This document shows, piece by piece, positions 37,381 to 51,200 of a stretch of 64,000 nucleotides of DNA (positions within the stretch are counted from its first letter, which is position 1; the number at the start of each line of letters is the position of its first letter). Both the position numbers and the translations under genes were made by a program. This DNA comes from Ptiloglossa arizonensis (lineage: Eukaryota; Arthropoda; Insecta; Hymenoptera; Colletidae): NCBI RefSeq assembly GCF_051014685.1, contig NW_027478900.1, forward strand, positions 248,001 to 312,000. The letters run 5' to 3'. The notes beneath the pieces were generated by a model. It worked only from the letters and a program-made list of their open reading frames with translations, was not told where the DNA came from and searched no databases.

Positions 37381-38307
37381 ATAGAAACTCGCCCGATTAC
37401 AACGGTAGGTGTAGTTTTCCCCTAGGCCGTTCTAGTTATTCGTTTCAAGCATCAGAACTGCGCAAATTTTGAGTTTCTCAAGCGTTTCTTACCTCCAAAC
37501 TGCCATATCTCGCGAACGGATTGACCAATCCGCAAGATTTCTGTTGCATCTGAAAGTAGAGACTCGCCCGATTACAACGGTATGTGTAGTTTTCCCCTAG
37601 GCCGTTCTAGTTATTCGTTTCAAGCATCAGAACTGAGAAAATTTTGAGTTTCTCAAGCGTTTCTTATATCCAAACTGCCATATCTCGCGAACGGATTGAC
37701 CAATCCGCAAAATTTCTGTTGCATCTGAAAGTAGAAACTCGCCCGATTACAACGGTATGCGCACTTTTCCCCTAGGCCGTTCTAGTTATTCGTTTCAAGC
37801 ATCAGAACTGCGCAAATTTTGAGTTTCTCAAGCGTTTCTTACCTCCAAACTGCCATATCTCGCGAACGGATTGACCAATCCGCAAAATTTCTGTTGCATC
37901 TGAAAGTAGAAACTCGCCCGATTACATCGGTATGCGCACTTTTCCCCTAGGCCGTTCTAGTTATTCGTTTCAAGCATCAGAACTGCGCAAATTTTGAGTT
38001 TCTCAAGCGTTTCTTACATCCAAACTGCCATATCCCGCGAACAGATTGACCAATCCGCAAAATTTCTGTTGCATCTGAAAATAGAAACTCGCCCGATTAC
38101 AACGGTATGTGTAGTTTTCCCCTAGGCCGTTCTAGTTATTCGTTTCAAGCATCAGAACTGCGCAAATTTTGAATTTCTCAAGCGTTTCTTACCTCCAAAC
38201 TGCCATATCTCGCGAACGGATTGACCAATCCGCAAGATTTCTGTTGCATCTGAAAGTAGAGACTCGCCCGATTACAACGGTATGTGTAGTTTTCCCCTAG
38301 GACGTTC
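37381..38307. repeat. Marker-type monomers linking two HOR blocks
   Basis: One cycle of the 700-bp 4-mer series followed by a variant in which the cccgcgaacag/gaaaatag monomer (37959) ends in gtatgtgtag rather than gtaggtgtag. Private changes are gaatttctc in a gcgcaaat monomer near 38170 and ctaggacg near 38299. I see nothing but satellite. Confidence 0.75.
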
Positions 38308-41300
38308 TAGTTATTCGTTTCGAGCATCAGAACTGCGCAAATTTTGAGTTTCTCAAGCGTTTCTTACCTCCAAACTGCCATATCTCGCGAACGGATTGAC
38401 CAATCCGCAAAATTTCTGTTGCATCTGAAAGTAGAAACTCGCCCGATTACAACGGTATGCGCACTTTTCCCCTAGGCCGTTCTAGTTATTCTTTTCAAGC
38501 ATCAGAACTGCGCAAATTTTGAGGTTCTCAAGCGTTTCTTACCTCAAAACTGCCATATCTCGCGAACGGATTGACCAATCCGCAAAATTTCTGTTGCATC
38601 TGAATGTAGAGACACGCCCGATTACAACGGTATGTGTAGTTTTCCCCTAGGCCGTTCCAGTTATTCGTTTCGAGCAACAGAACTGCGAAAATTTTGAATT
38701 TCTCCAGCGTTTCTTACATCCAAACTGCCATATCTCGCGAACGGATTGACCAATCCGCAAAATTTCTGTTGCATCTGAAAGTAGAAACTCGCCCGATTAC
38801 AACGGTGTGCGCACTTTTCCCCTAGGCCGTTCTAGTTATTCGTTTCAAGCATCAGAACTGCGCAAATTTTGAGTTTCTCAAGCGTTTCTTACCTCCAAAC
38901 TGCCATATCTCGCGAACGGATTGACCAATTCGCAAAATTTCTGTTGCATCTGAAAGTAGAGACTCGCCCGATTACAACGGTATGTGTAGTTTTCCCCTAC
39001 GCAGTTCCAGTTATTCGTTTCGAGCATCAGAACTGCGAAAATTTTGAATTTCTCAAGCGTTTCTTACATCTAAACTGCCATATCACGCGAAAGGATTGAC
39101 CGATCCGCAAAATTTCTGTTGCATCTGAAAGTAGAAACTCGCCCGATTACAACGGTATGCGCACTTTTCCCATAGGCCGTTCTAGTTATTCGTTTCAAGC
39201 ATCAGAACTGAGAAAATTTTGAGTTTCTCAAGCGTTTCTTATATCCAAACTGCCATATCTCGCGAACGGATTGACCAATCCGCAAAATTTCTGTTGCATC
39301 TGAAAGTAGAAACTCGCCCGATTACAACGGTATGCGCACTTTTCCCCTAGGCCGTTCTAGTTATTCGTTTCAAGCATCAGAACTGCCAAATTTTGAGTTT
39401 CTCAAGCGTTTCTTACCTCCAAACTGCCATATCACGCGAAGGGAAGACCAATCCGCAAAATTTCTGTTGCATCTGAAAGTAGAAACTCGCCCGATTACAT
39501 CGGTATGCGCACTTTTCCCCTAGGCCGTTCTAGTTATTCGTTTCAAGCATCAGAACTGCGCAAATTTTGAGTTTCTCAAGCGTTTCTTACATCCAAACTG
39601 CCATATCCCGCGAACAGATTGACCAATCCGCAAAATTTCTGTTGCATCTGAAAATAGAAACTCGCCCGATTACAACGGTATGTGTACCTTTCCCCTAGGC
39701 CGTTCTAGTTATGCTTGTCGAGCATCAGAACTGCGAAAATTTTGAGTTTCTCAAGCGTTTCTTACATACAAACTGCCATATCTCGCGAACGGATTGGCCA
39801 ATCCGCAAAATTTCTGTTGCATCTGAAAGCAGAAACCCGCCCGATTACAACGGTATGTGTAGTTTTCCCCTAGGCCGTTCTAGTTATTCGTTTCAAGCAT
39901 CAGAACTGCGCAAATTTTGAGTTTCTCAAGCGTTTCTTACCTCCAAACTGCCATATCTCGCGAACGGATTGACCAATCCGCAAAATTTCTGTTGCATCTG
40001 AAAGTAGAAACTCGCCCGATTACAACGGTATGCGCACTTTTCCCCTAGGCCGTTCCAGTTATTCGTTTCGAGCATCAGAACTGCGAAAATTTTGAATTTC
40101 TCAAGCGTTTCTTACATCCAAACAGCCATATCTCGCGAATGGATTGACCAATCCGCAAAATTTCTGTTGCATCTGAAAGTAGAAACTCGCCCGATTACAA
40201 CGGTGTGCGCACTTTTCCCCTAGGCCGTTCTAGTTATTCGTTTCAAGCATCAGAACTGCGCAAATTTTGAGTTTCTCAAGCGTTTCTTACCTCCAAACTG
40301 CCATATCTCGCGAACGGATTGACCAATTCGCAAAATTTCTGTTGCGTCTGAAAGTAGAGACTCGCTCGATTACAACGGTATGTGTAGTTTTCCCCTAGGC
40401 CGTTCCAGTTATTCGTTTCGAGCATCAGAACTGCGAAAATTTTGAATTTCTCAAGCGTTTCTTACATCTAAACTGCCATATCACGCGAACGGATTGACCG
40501 ATCCGCAAAATTTCTGTTGCATCTGAAAGTAGAAACTCGCCCGATTACAACGGTATGCGCACTTTTCCCCTAGGCCGTTCTAGTTATTCGTTTCAAGCAT
40601 CAGAACTGAGAAAATTTTGAGTTTCTCAAGCGTTTCTTATATCCAAACTGCCATATCTCGCGAACGGATTGACCAATCCGCAAAATTTCTGTTGCATCTG
40701 AAAGTAGAAACTCGCCCGATTACAACGGTATGCGCACTTTTCCCCTAGGCCGTTCTAGTTATTCGTTTCAAGCATCAGAACTGCCAAATTTTGAGTTTCT
40801 CAAGCGTTTCTTGCCTCCAAACTGCCATATCACGCGAACGGATTGACCAATCCGCAAAATTTCTGTTGCATCTGAAAGTAGAAACTCGCCCGATTACATC
40901 GGGATGCGCACTTTTCCCCTAGGCCGTTCTAGTTATTCGTTTCAAGCATCAGAACTGCGCAAATTTTGAGTTTCTCAAGCGTTTCTTACCTCCAAACTGC
41001 CATATCCCGCGAACTGATTGACCAATCCGCAAAATTTCTGTTGCATCTGAAAATAGAAACTCGCCCGATTACAACGGTAGGTGTAGTTTTCCCCTAGGCC
41101 GTTCTAGTTATTCGTTTCAAGCATCAGAACTGCGCAAATTTTGAGTTTCTCAAGCGTTTCTTACCTCCAAACTGCCATATCTCGCGAACGGATTGACCAA
41201 TCCGCAAGATTTCTGTTGCATCTGAAAGTAGAAACTCGCCCGATTACAACGGTATGTGTAGTTTTCCCCTAGGCCGTTCTAGTTATTCGTTTCAAGCATC

Positions 41301-41629
41301 AGAACTGAGAAAATTTTGAGTTTCTCAAGCGTTTCTTATATCCAAACTGCCATATCTCGCGAACGGATTGACCAATCCGCAAAATTTCTGTTGCATCTGA
41401 AAGTAGAAACTCGCCCGATTACAACGGTATGCGCACTTTTCCCCTAGGCCGTTCTAGTTATGCTTGTCGAGCATCAGAACTGCGAAAATTTTGAGTTTCT
41501 CAAGCGTTTCTTACCTCCAAACTGCCATATCTCGCGAACGGATTGACCAATCCGCAAAATTTCTGTTGCATCTGAAAGTAGAGACTCGCCCGATTACAAC
41601 GGTATGTGTAGTTTTCCCCTAGGCCGTTC
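38308..41629. repeat. 3322-bp HOR (19-mer), copy 1
   Basis: The longest unit with adjacent full copies. 3322 equals 19 x 175 minus 3, from one 173-bp (39359) and one 174-bp (40757) monomer. Marks at +3322 are cctacgcag, cgcgaaagg, ccataggcc, gaagggaag, gtgtaccttt with tatgcttgtcg (about 39686/43008), tacatacaaac, gcagaaacccg, aaacagcc with cgaatgg, ttgcgtctg with ctcgctcg, tcgggatgc and cgaactg. Confidence 0.92.
39790..39805. other. Perfect 16-bp palindrome form of the central dyad
   Basis: CGGATTGGCCAATCCG reads the same on both strands and puts ATTGG and CCAAT back to back. In the common monomer the centre is GACC, giving 7-bp arms with a 2-nt spacer. Perfect copies that I located start at 39790, 43112, 45036, 46086, 46961, 47661, 47836, 48361, 49236, 49936, 52036, 53611 and 55361. 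All lie between 39.7 and 55.4 kb. Confidence 0.9.
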
Positions 41630-44600
41630 CAGTTATTCGTTTCGAGCATCAGAACTGCGCAAATTTTGAGTTTCTCAAGCGTTTCTTACCTCCAAACTGC
41701 CATATCTCGCGAACGGATTGACCAATCCGCAAAATTTCTGTTGCATCTGAAAGTAGAAACTCGCCCGATTACAACGGTATGCGCACTTTTCCCCTAGGCC
41801 GTTCTAGTTATTCTTTTCAAGCATCAGAACTGCGCAAATTTTGAGGTTCTCAAGCGTTTCTTACCTCAAAACTGCCATATCTCGCGAACGGATTGACCAA
41901 TCCGCAAAATTTCTGTTGCATCTGAATGTAGAGACACGCCCGATTACAACGGTATGTGTAGTTTTCCCCTAGGCCGTTCCAGTTATTCGTTTCGAGCAAC
42001 AGAACTGCGAAAATTTTGAATTTCTCCAGCGTTTCTTACATCCAAACTGCCATATCTCGCGAACGGATTGACCAATCCGCAAAATTTCTGTTGCATCTGA
42101 AAGTAGAAACTCGCCCGATTACAACGGTGTGCGCACTTTTCCCCTAGGCCGTTCTAGTTATTCGTTTCAAGCATCAGAACTGCGCAAATTTTGAGTTTCT
42201 CAAGCGTTTCTTACCTCCAAACTGCCATATCTCGCGAACGGATTGACCAATTCGCAAAATTTCTGTTGCATCTGAAAGTAGAGACTCGCCCGATTACAAC
42301 GGTATGTGTAGTTTTCCCCTACGCAGTTCCAGTTATTCGTTTCGAGCATCAGAACTGCGAAAATTTTGAATTTCTCAAGCGTTTCTTACATCTAAACTGC
42401 CATATCACGCGAAAGGATTGACCGATCCGCAAAATTTCTGTTGCATCTGAAAGTAGAAACTCGCCCGATTACAACGGTATGCGCACTTTTCCCATAGGCC
42501 GTTCTAGTTATTCGTTTCAAGCATCAGAACTGAGAAAATTTTGAGTTTCTCAAGCGTTTCTTATATCCAAACTGCCATATCTCGCGAACGGATTGACCAA
42601 TCCGCAAAATTTCTGTTGCATCTGAAAGTAGAAACTCGCCCGATTACAACGGTATGCGCACTTTTCCCCTAGGCCGTTCTAGTTATTCGTTTCAAGCATC
42701 AGAACTGCCAAATTTTGAGTTTCTCAAGCGTTTCTTACCTCCAAACTGCCATATCACGCGAAGGGAAGACCAATCCGCAAAATTTCTGTTGCATCTGAAA
42801 GTAGAAACTCGCCCGATTACATCGGTATGCGCACTTTTCCCCTAGGCCGTTCTAGTTATTCGTTTCAAGCATCAGAACTGCGCAAATTTTGAGTTTCTCA
42901 AGCGTTTCTTACATCCAAACTGCCATATCCCGCGAACAGATTGACCAATCCGCAAAATTTCTGTTGCATCTGAAAATAGAAACTCGCCCGATTACAACGG
43001 TATGTGTACCTTTCCCCTAGGCCGTTCTAGTTATGCTTGTCGAGCATCAGAACTGCGAAAATTTTGAGTTTCTCAAGCGTTTCTTACATACAAACTGCCA
43101 TATCTCGCGAACGGATTGGCCAATCCGCAAAATTTCTGTTGCATCTGAAAGCAGAAACCCGCCCGATTACAACGGTATGTGTAGTTTTCCCCTAGGCCGT
43201 TCTAGTTATTCGTTTCAAGCATCAGAACTGCGCAAATTTTGAGTTTCTCAAGCGTTTCTTACCTCCAAACTGCCATATCTCGCGAACGGATTGACCAATC
43301 CGCAAAATTTCTGTTGCATCTGAAAGTAGAAACTCGCCCGATTACAACGGTATGCGCACTTTTCCCCTAGGCCGTTCCAGTTATTCGTTTCGAGCATCAG
43401 AACTGCGAAAATTTTGAATTTCTCAAGCGTTTCTTACATCCAAACAGCCATATCTCGCGAATGGATTGACCAATCCGCAAAATTTCTGTTGCATCTGAAA
43501 GTAGAAACTCGCCCGATTACAACGGTGTGCGCACTTTTCCCCTAGGCCGTTCTAGTTATTCGTTTCAAGCATCAGAACTGCGCAAATTTTGAGTTTCTCA
43601 AGCGTTTCTTACCTCCAAACTGCCATATCTCGCGAACGGATTGACCAATTCGCAAAATTTCTGTTGCGTCTGAAAGTAGAGACTCGCTCGATTACAACGG
43701 TATGTGTAGTTTTCCCCTAGGCCGTTCCAGTTATTCGTTTCGAGCATCAGAACTGCGAAAATTTTGAATTTCTCAAGCGTTTCTTACATCTAAACTGCCA
43801 TATCACGCGAACGGATTGACCGATCCGCAAAATTTCTGTTGCATCTGAAAGTAGAAACTCGCCCGATTACAACGGTATGCGCACTTTTCCCCTAGGCCGT
43901 TCTAGTTATTCGTTTCAAGCATCAGAACTGAGAAAATTTTGAGTTTCTCAAGCGTTTCTTATATCCAAACTGCCATATCTCGCGAACGGATTGACCAATC
44001 CGCAAAATTTCTGTTGCATCTGAAAGTAGAAACTCGCCCGATTACAACGGTATGCGCACTTTTCCCCTAGGCCGTTCTAGTTATTCGTTTCAAGCATCAG
44101 AACTGCCAAATTTTGAGTTTCTCAAGCGTTTCTTACCTCCAAACTGCCATATCACGCGAACGGATTGACCAATCCGCAAAATTTCTGTTGCATCTGAAAG
44201 TAGAAACTCGCCCGATTACATCGGGATGCGCACTTTTCCCCTAGGCCGTTCTAGTTATTCGTTTCAAGCATCAGAACTGCGCAAATTTTGAGTTTCTCAA
44301 GCGTTTCTTACCTCCAAACTGCCATATCCCGCGAACTGATTGACCAATCCGCAAAATTTCTGTTGCATCTGAAAATAGAAACTCGCCCGATTACAACGGT
44401 AGGTGTAGTTTTCCCCTAGGCCGTTCTAGTTATTCGTTTCAAGCATCAGAACTGCGCAAATTTTGAGTTTCTCAAGCGTTTCTTACCTCCAAACTGCCAT
44501 ATCTCGCGAACGGATTGACCAATCCGCAAGATTTCTGTTGCATCTGAAAGTAGAAACTCGCCCGATTACAACGGTATGTGTAGTTTTCCCCTAGGCCGTT

Positions 44601-44979
44601 CTAGTTATTCGTTTCAAGCATCAGAACTGAGAAAATTTTGAGTTTCTCAAGCGTTTCTTATATCCAAACTGCCATATCTCGCGAACGGATTGACCAATCC
44701 GCAAAATTTCTGTTGCATCTGAAAGTAGAAACTCGCCCGATTACAACGGTATGCGCACTTTTCCCCTAGGCCGTTCTAGTTATGCTTGTCGAGCATCAGA
44801 ACTGCGAAAATTTTGAGTTTCTCAAGCGTTTCTTACCTCCAAACTGCCATATCTCGCGAACGGATTGACCAATCCGCAAAATTTCTGTTGCATCTGAAAG
44901 TAGAGACTCGCCCGATTACAACGGTATGTGTAGTTTTCCCCTAGGCCGTTCCAGTTATTCGTTTCGAGCATCAGAACTG
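41630..44979. repeat. 3322-bp HOR (19-mer), copy 2
   Basis: Carries all private marks of copy 1, with no difference seen at the sites compared. It ends at the boundary with the next domain (gcgaaaat with gagtttctc at 44980 where copy 1 continues into gcgcaaat). Confidence 0.92.
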
Positions 44980-45219
44980 CGAAAATTTTGAGTTTCTCAA
45001 GCGTTTCTTACATCCAAACTGCCATATCTCGCGAACGGATTGGCCAATCCGCAAAATTTCTGTTGCATCTGAAAGTAGAGACACGCCCGATTACAACGGT
45101 ATGCGTACTTTTCCCCTATGCCGTTCTAGTTATTCTTTTCAAGCATCAGAACTGCGCATATTTTGAGGTTCTCAAGCGTTTCTTACCTCCAAACTGCCAT
45201 ATCTCGCGAACGGATTGAC

Positions 45220-46969
45220 CAATCCGCAAAATTTCTGTTGCATCTGAAAGTAGAGACACGCCCGATTACAACGGTATGCGTACTTTTCCCCTAGGCCGTT
45301 CTGGTTATTCGTTTCAAGCATCAGAACTGCGCAAATTTTGAGGTTCTCAAGCGTTTCTTACCTCCAAACTGCCATATCTCGCGAACGGATTGACCAATCC
45401 GCAAAATTTCTGTTGCATCTGAAAGTAGAGACACGCCCGATTACAACGGTATGCGTACTTTTCCCCTAGGCCGTTCTGGTTATTCGTTTCAAGCATCAGA
45501 ACTGCGCAAATTTTGAGTTTCTCAAGCGATTCTTACCTCCAAACTGCCATATCTCGCGAACGGATTTACCAATCCGCAAAATTTCTGTTGTATCTGAAAG
45601 TAGAGACTCGCCCGATTACAACGGTATGTGTAGTTTTCCCCTAGGCCGTTCCAGTTATTCGTTTCGAGCATCAGAACAGCGCAAATTTTGAGTTTCTCAA
45701 GCGTTTCTTACCTCCAAACTGCCATATCTCGCGAACGGATTGACCAATCCGCAAAATTTCTGTTGCATCTGAAAGTAGAGACTCGCACGATTACATCGGT
45801 ATGCGCACTTTTCCCCTAGGCCGTTCTAGTTATTCGTTTCGAGCATCAGAACTGCGCAAATTTTGAGTTTCTCAAGCGTTTCTTACATCCAAACTGCCAT
45901 ATCTCGCGAACGGATTGGCCAATTCGCAAAATTTCTGTTGCATCTGAAAGTAGAGACACGCCCGATTACAACGGTATGTGTAGTTTTCCCCTAGGCCGTT
46001 CGAGTTATTCGTTTCGAGCATCAGAACTGCGAAAATTTTGAGTTTCTCAAGCGTTTCTTACATCCAAACTGCCATATCTCGCGAACGGATTGGCCAATCC
46101 GCAAAATTTCTGTTGCATCTGAAAGTAGAGACACGCCCGATTACAACGGTATGCGTACTTTTCCCCTATGCCGTTCTAGTTATTCTTTTCAAGCATCAGA
46201 ACTGCGCATATTTTGAGGTTCTCAAGCGTTTCTTACCTCCAAACTGCCATATCTCGCGAACGGATTGACCAATCCGCAAAATTTCTGTTGCATCTGAAAG
46301 TAGAGACACGCCCGATTACAACGGTATGCGTACTTTTCCCCTATGCCGTTCTAGTTATTCGTTTCGAGCATCAGAACTGCGAAAATTTTGAGTTTCTCAA
46401 GCGTTTCTTACCTCCAAACTGCCATATCTCGCGAACGGATTTACCAATCCGCAAAATTTCTGTTGCATCTGAAAGTAGAGACTCGCCCGATTACAACGGT
46501 ATGTGTAGTTTTCCCCTAGGCCGTTCCAGTTATTCGTTTCGAGCATCAGAACTGCGAAAATTTGGAGTTTCTCAAGCGTTTCTTACATCCAAACTGCCAT
46601 ATCTCGCGAACGGATTGACCGATCCGCAAAATTTCTGTTGCATCTGAAAGTAGAGACACGCCCGATTACAACGGTATGCGTACTTTTCCCCTAGGCCGTT
46701 CTGGTTATTCGTTTCAAGCATCAGAACTGCGCAAATTTTGAGGTTCTCAAGCGTTTCTTACCTCCAAACTGCCATATCTCGCGAACGGATTGACCAATCC
46801 GCAAAATTTCTGTTGCATCTGAAAGTAGAGACTCGCCCGATTACAACGGTATGTGTAGTTTTCCCCTAGGCCGTTCCAGTTATTCGTTTCGAGCATCAGA
46901 ACTGCGAAAATTTTGAGTTTCTCAAGCGTTTCTTACATCCAAACTGCCATATCTCGCGAACGGATTGGC
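45220..46969. repeat. 1750-bp HOR (10-mer), diverged, copy 1
   Basis: Marks at +1750 are gagacacg with atgcgtac, ggttattcg, caagcgatt (45521/47271), ggatttacc, gaacagcgc, cccctatgcc and gcgcatatttt. About seven substitutions separate the copies over the 1.26 kb compared (for example ttgtatctg, acatcgg/acaacgg and gttcgag/gttccag). That is more than for other adjacent HOR pairs here, suggesting an older duplication. Confidence 0.85.
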
Positions 46970-48230
46970 CAATCCGCAAAATTTCTGTTGCATCTGAAAG
47001 TAGAGACACGCCCGATTACAACGGTATGCGTACTTTTCCCCTAGGCCGTTCTGGTTATTCGTTTCAAGCATCAGAACTGCGCAAATTTTGAGGTTCTCAA
47101 GCGTTTCTTACCTCCAAACTGCCATATCTCGCGAACGGATTGACCAATCCGCAAAATTTCTGTTGCATCTGAAAGTAGAGACACGCCCGATTACAACGGT
47201 ATGCGTACTTTTCCCCTAGGCCGTTCTGGTTATTCGTTTCAAGCATCAGAACTGCGCAAATTTTGAGTTTCTCAAGCGATTCTTACCTCCAAACTGCCAT
47301 ATCTCGCGAACGGATTTACCAATCCGCAAAATTTCTGTTGCATCTGAAAGTAGAGACTCGCCCGATTACAACGGTATGTGTAGTTTTCCCCTAGGCCGTT
47401 CCAGTTATTCGTTTCGAGCATCAGAACAGCGCAAATTTTGAGTTTCTCAAGCGTTTCTTTCCTCCAAACTGCCATATCTCGCGAACGGATTGACCAATCC
47501 GCAAAATTTCTGTTGCATCTGAAAGTAGAGACTCGCACGATTACAACGGTATGCGCACTTTTCCCCTAGGCCGTTCTAGTTATTCGTTTCGAGCATCAGA
47601 ACTGCGCAAATTTTGAGTTTCTCAAGCGTTTCTTACATCCAAACTGCCATATCTCGCGAACGGATTGGCCAATCCGCAAAATTTCTGTTGCATCTGAAAG
47701 TAGAGACACGCCCGATTACAACGGTATGTGTAGTTTTCCCCTAGGCCGTTCCAGTTATTCGTTTCGAGCATCAGAACTGCGAAAATTTTGAGTTTCTCAA
47801 GCGTTTCTTACATCCAAACTGCCATATCTCGCGAACGGATTGGCCAATCCGCAAAATTTCTGTTGCATCTGAAAGTAGAGACACGCCCGATTACAACGGT
47901 ATGCGTACTTTTCCCCTATGCCGTTCTAGTTATTCTTTTCAAGCATCAGAACTGCGCATATTTTGTGGTTCTCAAGCGTTTCTTACCTCCAAACTGCCAT
48001 ATCTCGCGAACGGATTGACCAATCCGCAAAATTTCTGTTGCATCTGAAAGTAGAGACACGCCCGATTACAACGGTATGCGTACTTTTCCCCTATGCCGTT
48101 CTAGTTATTCGTTTCGAGCATCAGAACTGCGAAAATTTTGAGTTTCTCAAGCGCTTCTTACCTCCAAACTGCCATATCTCGCGAACGGATTTACCAATCC
48201 GCAAAATTTCTGTTGCATCTGAAAGTAGAG
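46970..48230. repeat. 1750-bp HOR (10-mer), diverged, copy 2 (incomplete)
   Basis: Covers the first 1.26 kb of the unit. The match breaks near 48231, where cgcacg with gcgcac replaces cgcccg with gtgtag. Private changes are tttctttcc near 47456, tttgtggttc near 47962 and gcgcttc near 48162. Confidence 0.85.
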
Positions 48231-51200
48231 ACTCGCACGATTACAACGGTATGCGCACTTTTCCCCTAGGCCGTTCTAGTTATTCGTTTCGAGCATCAGA
48301 ACTGCGCAAATTTTGAGTTTCTCAAGCGTTTCTTACATCCAAACTGCCATATCTCGCGAACGGATTGGCCAATCCGCAAAATTTCTGTTGCATCTGAAAG
48401 TAGAAACTCGCCCGATTACAATGGTATGCGCACTTTTCCCCTAGGCCGTTCTGGTTATTCGTTTCAAGCATCAGAACAGCGCAAATTTTGAGTTTCTCAA
48501 GCGTTTCTTACCTCCAAACTGCCATATCTCGCGAACGGATTGACCAATCCGCAAAATTTCTGTTGCATCTGAAAGTAGAGACACGCCCGATTACAACGGT
48601 ATGTGTAGTTTTCCCCTAGGCCGTTCCAGTTATTCGTTTCGAGCATCAGAACTGCGAAAATTTTGAATTTCTCAAGCGTTTCTTACATCCAAACTGCCAT
48701 ATCTCGCGAACGGATTGACCTATCCGCAAAATTTCTGTTGCATCTGAAAGTAGAGACTCGCACGATTACAACGGTATGCGCACTTTTCCCCTAGGCCGTT
48801 CTAGTTATTCGTTTCAAGCATCAGAACTGCGCAAATTTTGATTTTCTCAAGCGTTTCTTACATCCAAACTGCCATATCTCGCGAACGGATAGGCCAATCC
48901 GCAAAATTTCTGTTGCATCTGAAAGTAGAAACTCGCCCGATTACAATGGTATGCGCACTTTTCCCCTAGGCCGTTCTGGTTATTCGTTTCAAGCATCAGA
49001 ACAGCGCAAATTTTGCGTTTCTCAAGCGTTTCTTACCTCCAAACTGCCATATCTCGCGAACGGATTGACCAATCCGCAAAATTTCTGTTGCATCTGAAAG
49101 TAGAGACTCGCACGATTACAACGGTATGCGCACTTTTCCCCTAGGCCGTTCTAGTTATTCGTTTCGAGCATCAGAACTGCGCAAATTTTGAGTTTCTCAA
49201 GCGTTTCTTACATCCAAACTGCCATATCTCGCGAACGGATTGGCCAATCCGCAAAATTTCTGTTGCATCTGAAAGTAGAAACTCGCCCGATTACAATGGT
49301 ATGCGCACTTTTCCCCTAGGCCGTTCTGGTTATTCGTTTCAAGCATCAGAACAGCGCAAATTTTGAGTTTCTCAAGCGTTTCTTACCTCCAAACTGCCAT
49401 ATCTCGCGAACGGATTGACCAATTCGCAAAATTTCTGTTGCATCTGAAAGTAGAGACTCGCCCGATTAGAACGGTATGTGTAGTTTTCCCCTAGGCCGTT
49501 CCAGTTATTCGTTTCGAGCACCAGAACTGCGAAAACTTTGAATTTCTCAAGTGTTTCTTACATCCAAACTGCCATATCTCGCGAACGGATTGTCCAATCC
49601 GCAAAATTTCTGTTGCATCTGGAAGTAGAAACTCGCCCGATTACAACGGTATGTGTAGTTTTCCCCTAGGCCGTTCCAGTTATTCGTTTCGAGCATCAGA
49701 ACAGCGAAAATTTTGAATTTCTCAAGCGTTTCTTACCTCCAAACTGCCATATCTCGCGAACGGATTGACCAATCCGCAAAATTTCTGTTGCATCTGAAAG
49801 TAGAGACTCGCACGATTACAACGGTATGCGCACTTTTCCCCTAGGCCGTTCTAGTTATTCGTTTCAAGCATCAGAACTGCGCAAATTTTGATTTTCTCAA
49901 GCGTTTCTTACATCCAAACTGCCATATCTCGCGAACGGATTGGCCAATCCGCAAAATTTCTGTTGCATCTGAAAGTAGAAACTCGCCCGATTACAACGGT
50001 ATGCGTACTTTTCCCCTATGCCGTTCTAGTTATTCGTTTCGAGCATCAGAACTGCGAAAATTTTGAGTTTCTCAAGCGTTTCTTACATCCAAACTGCCAT
50101 ATCTCGCGAACGGATTGACCGATCCGCAAAATTTCTGTTGCATCTGAAAGTAGAAACTCGCCAGATTACAATGTTGTGCGCACTTTTCCCCTAGGCCGTT
50201 CTGGTTATTCGTTTCAAGCATCAGAACAGCGCAAATTTTGAGTTTCTCAAGCGTTTCTTACCTCCAAACTGCCATATCTCGCGAACGGATTTACCAATCC
50301 GCTAAATTTCTGTTGCATCTGAAAGTAGAGACACGCCCGATTACAACGGTATGTGTAGTTTTCCCCTAGGCCGTTCCAGTTATTCGTTTCGAGCATCAGA
50401 ACTGCGAAAATTTTGAATTTCTCAAGCGTTTCTTACATCCAAACTGCCATATCTCGCGAACGGATTGACCAATCCGCAAAATTTCTGTCGCATCTGAAAG
50501 TAGAAACTCGCCCGATTACAACGGTGTGCGCACTTTTCCCCTAGGCCGTTCTAGTTATTCGTTTCAAGCATCAGAACTGCGCAAATTTTGAGTTTCTCAA
50601 GCGTTTCTTACCTCCAAACTGCCATATCTCGCGAACGGATTGACCAATTCGCAAAATTTCTGTTGCATCTGAAAGTAGAGACTCGCCCGATTACAACGGT
50701 ATGTGTAGTTTTCCCCTAGGCCGTTCCAGTTATTCGTTTCGAGCACCAGAACTGCGAAAACTTTGAATTTCTCAAGTGTTTCTTACATCCAAACTGCCAT
50801 ATCTCGCGAACGGATTGACCAATCCGCAAAATTTCTGTTGCATCTGGAAGTAGAAACTCGCCCGATTACAACGGTATGTGTAGTTTTCCCCTAGGCCGTT
50901 CCAGTTATTCGTTTCGAGCATCAGAACTGCGAAAATTTTGAATTTCTCAAGCGTTTCTTACATCTAAACTGCCATATCACGCGAACGGATTGACCGATCC
51001 GCAAAATTTCTGTTGCATCTGAAAGTAGAAACTCGCCCGATTACAACGGTATGCGCACTTTTCCCCTAGGCCGTTCTAGTTATTCGTTTCAAGCATTAGA
51101 ACTGAGAAAATTTTGAGTTTCTCAAGCGTTTCTTATATCCAAACTGCCATATCTCGCGAACGGATTGACCAATCCGCAAAATTTCTGTTGCATCTGAAAG

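Noticed and set aside
46213..46647. 144-codon plus-strand reading frame, with a similar one at 58111-58545
   Set aside because: Both lie inside ordinary satellite monomers. Because 175 = 1 mod 3, the frame changes in every monomer and stays open only where stops happen to be mutated. No conserved start context, codon bias or domain is visible.
47272..47538. 88-codon minus-strand frame, and 60-codon minus-strand frames at 7362-7544 and 13486-13668
   Set aside because: Satellite DNA read in antisense. The 7362 and 13486 frames are identical only because the DNA segment is duplicated at a 6124-bp shift.
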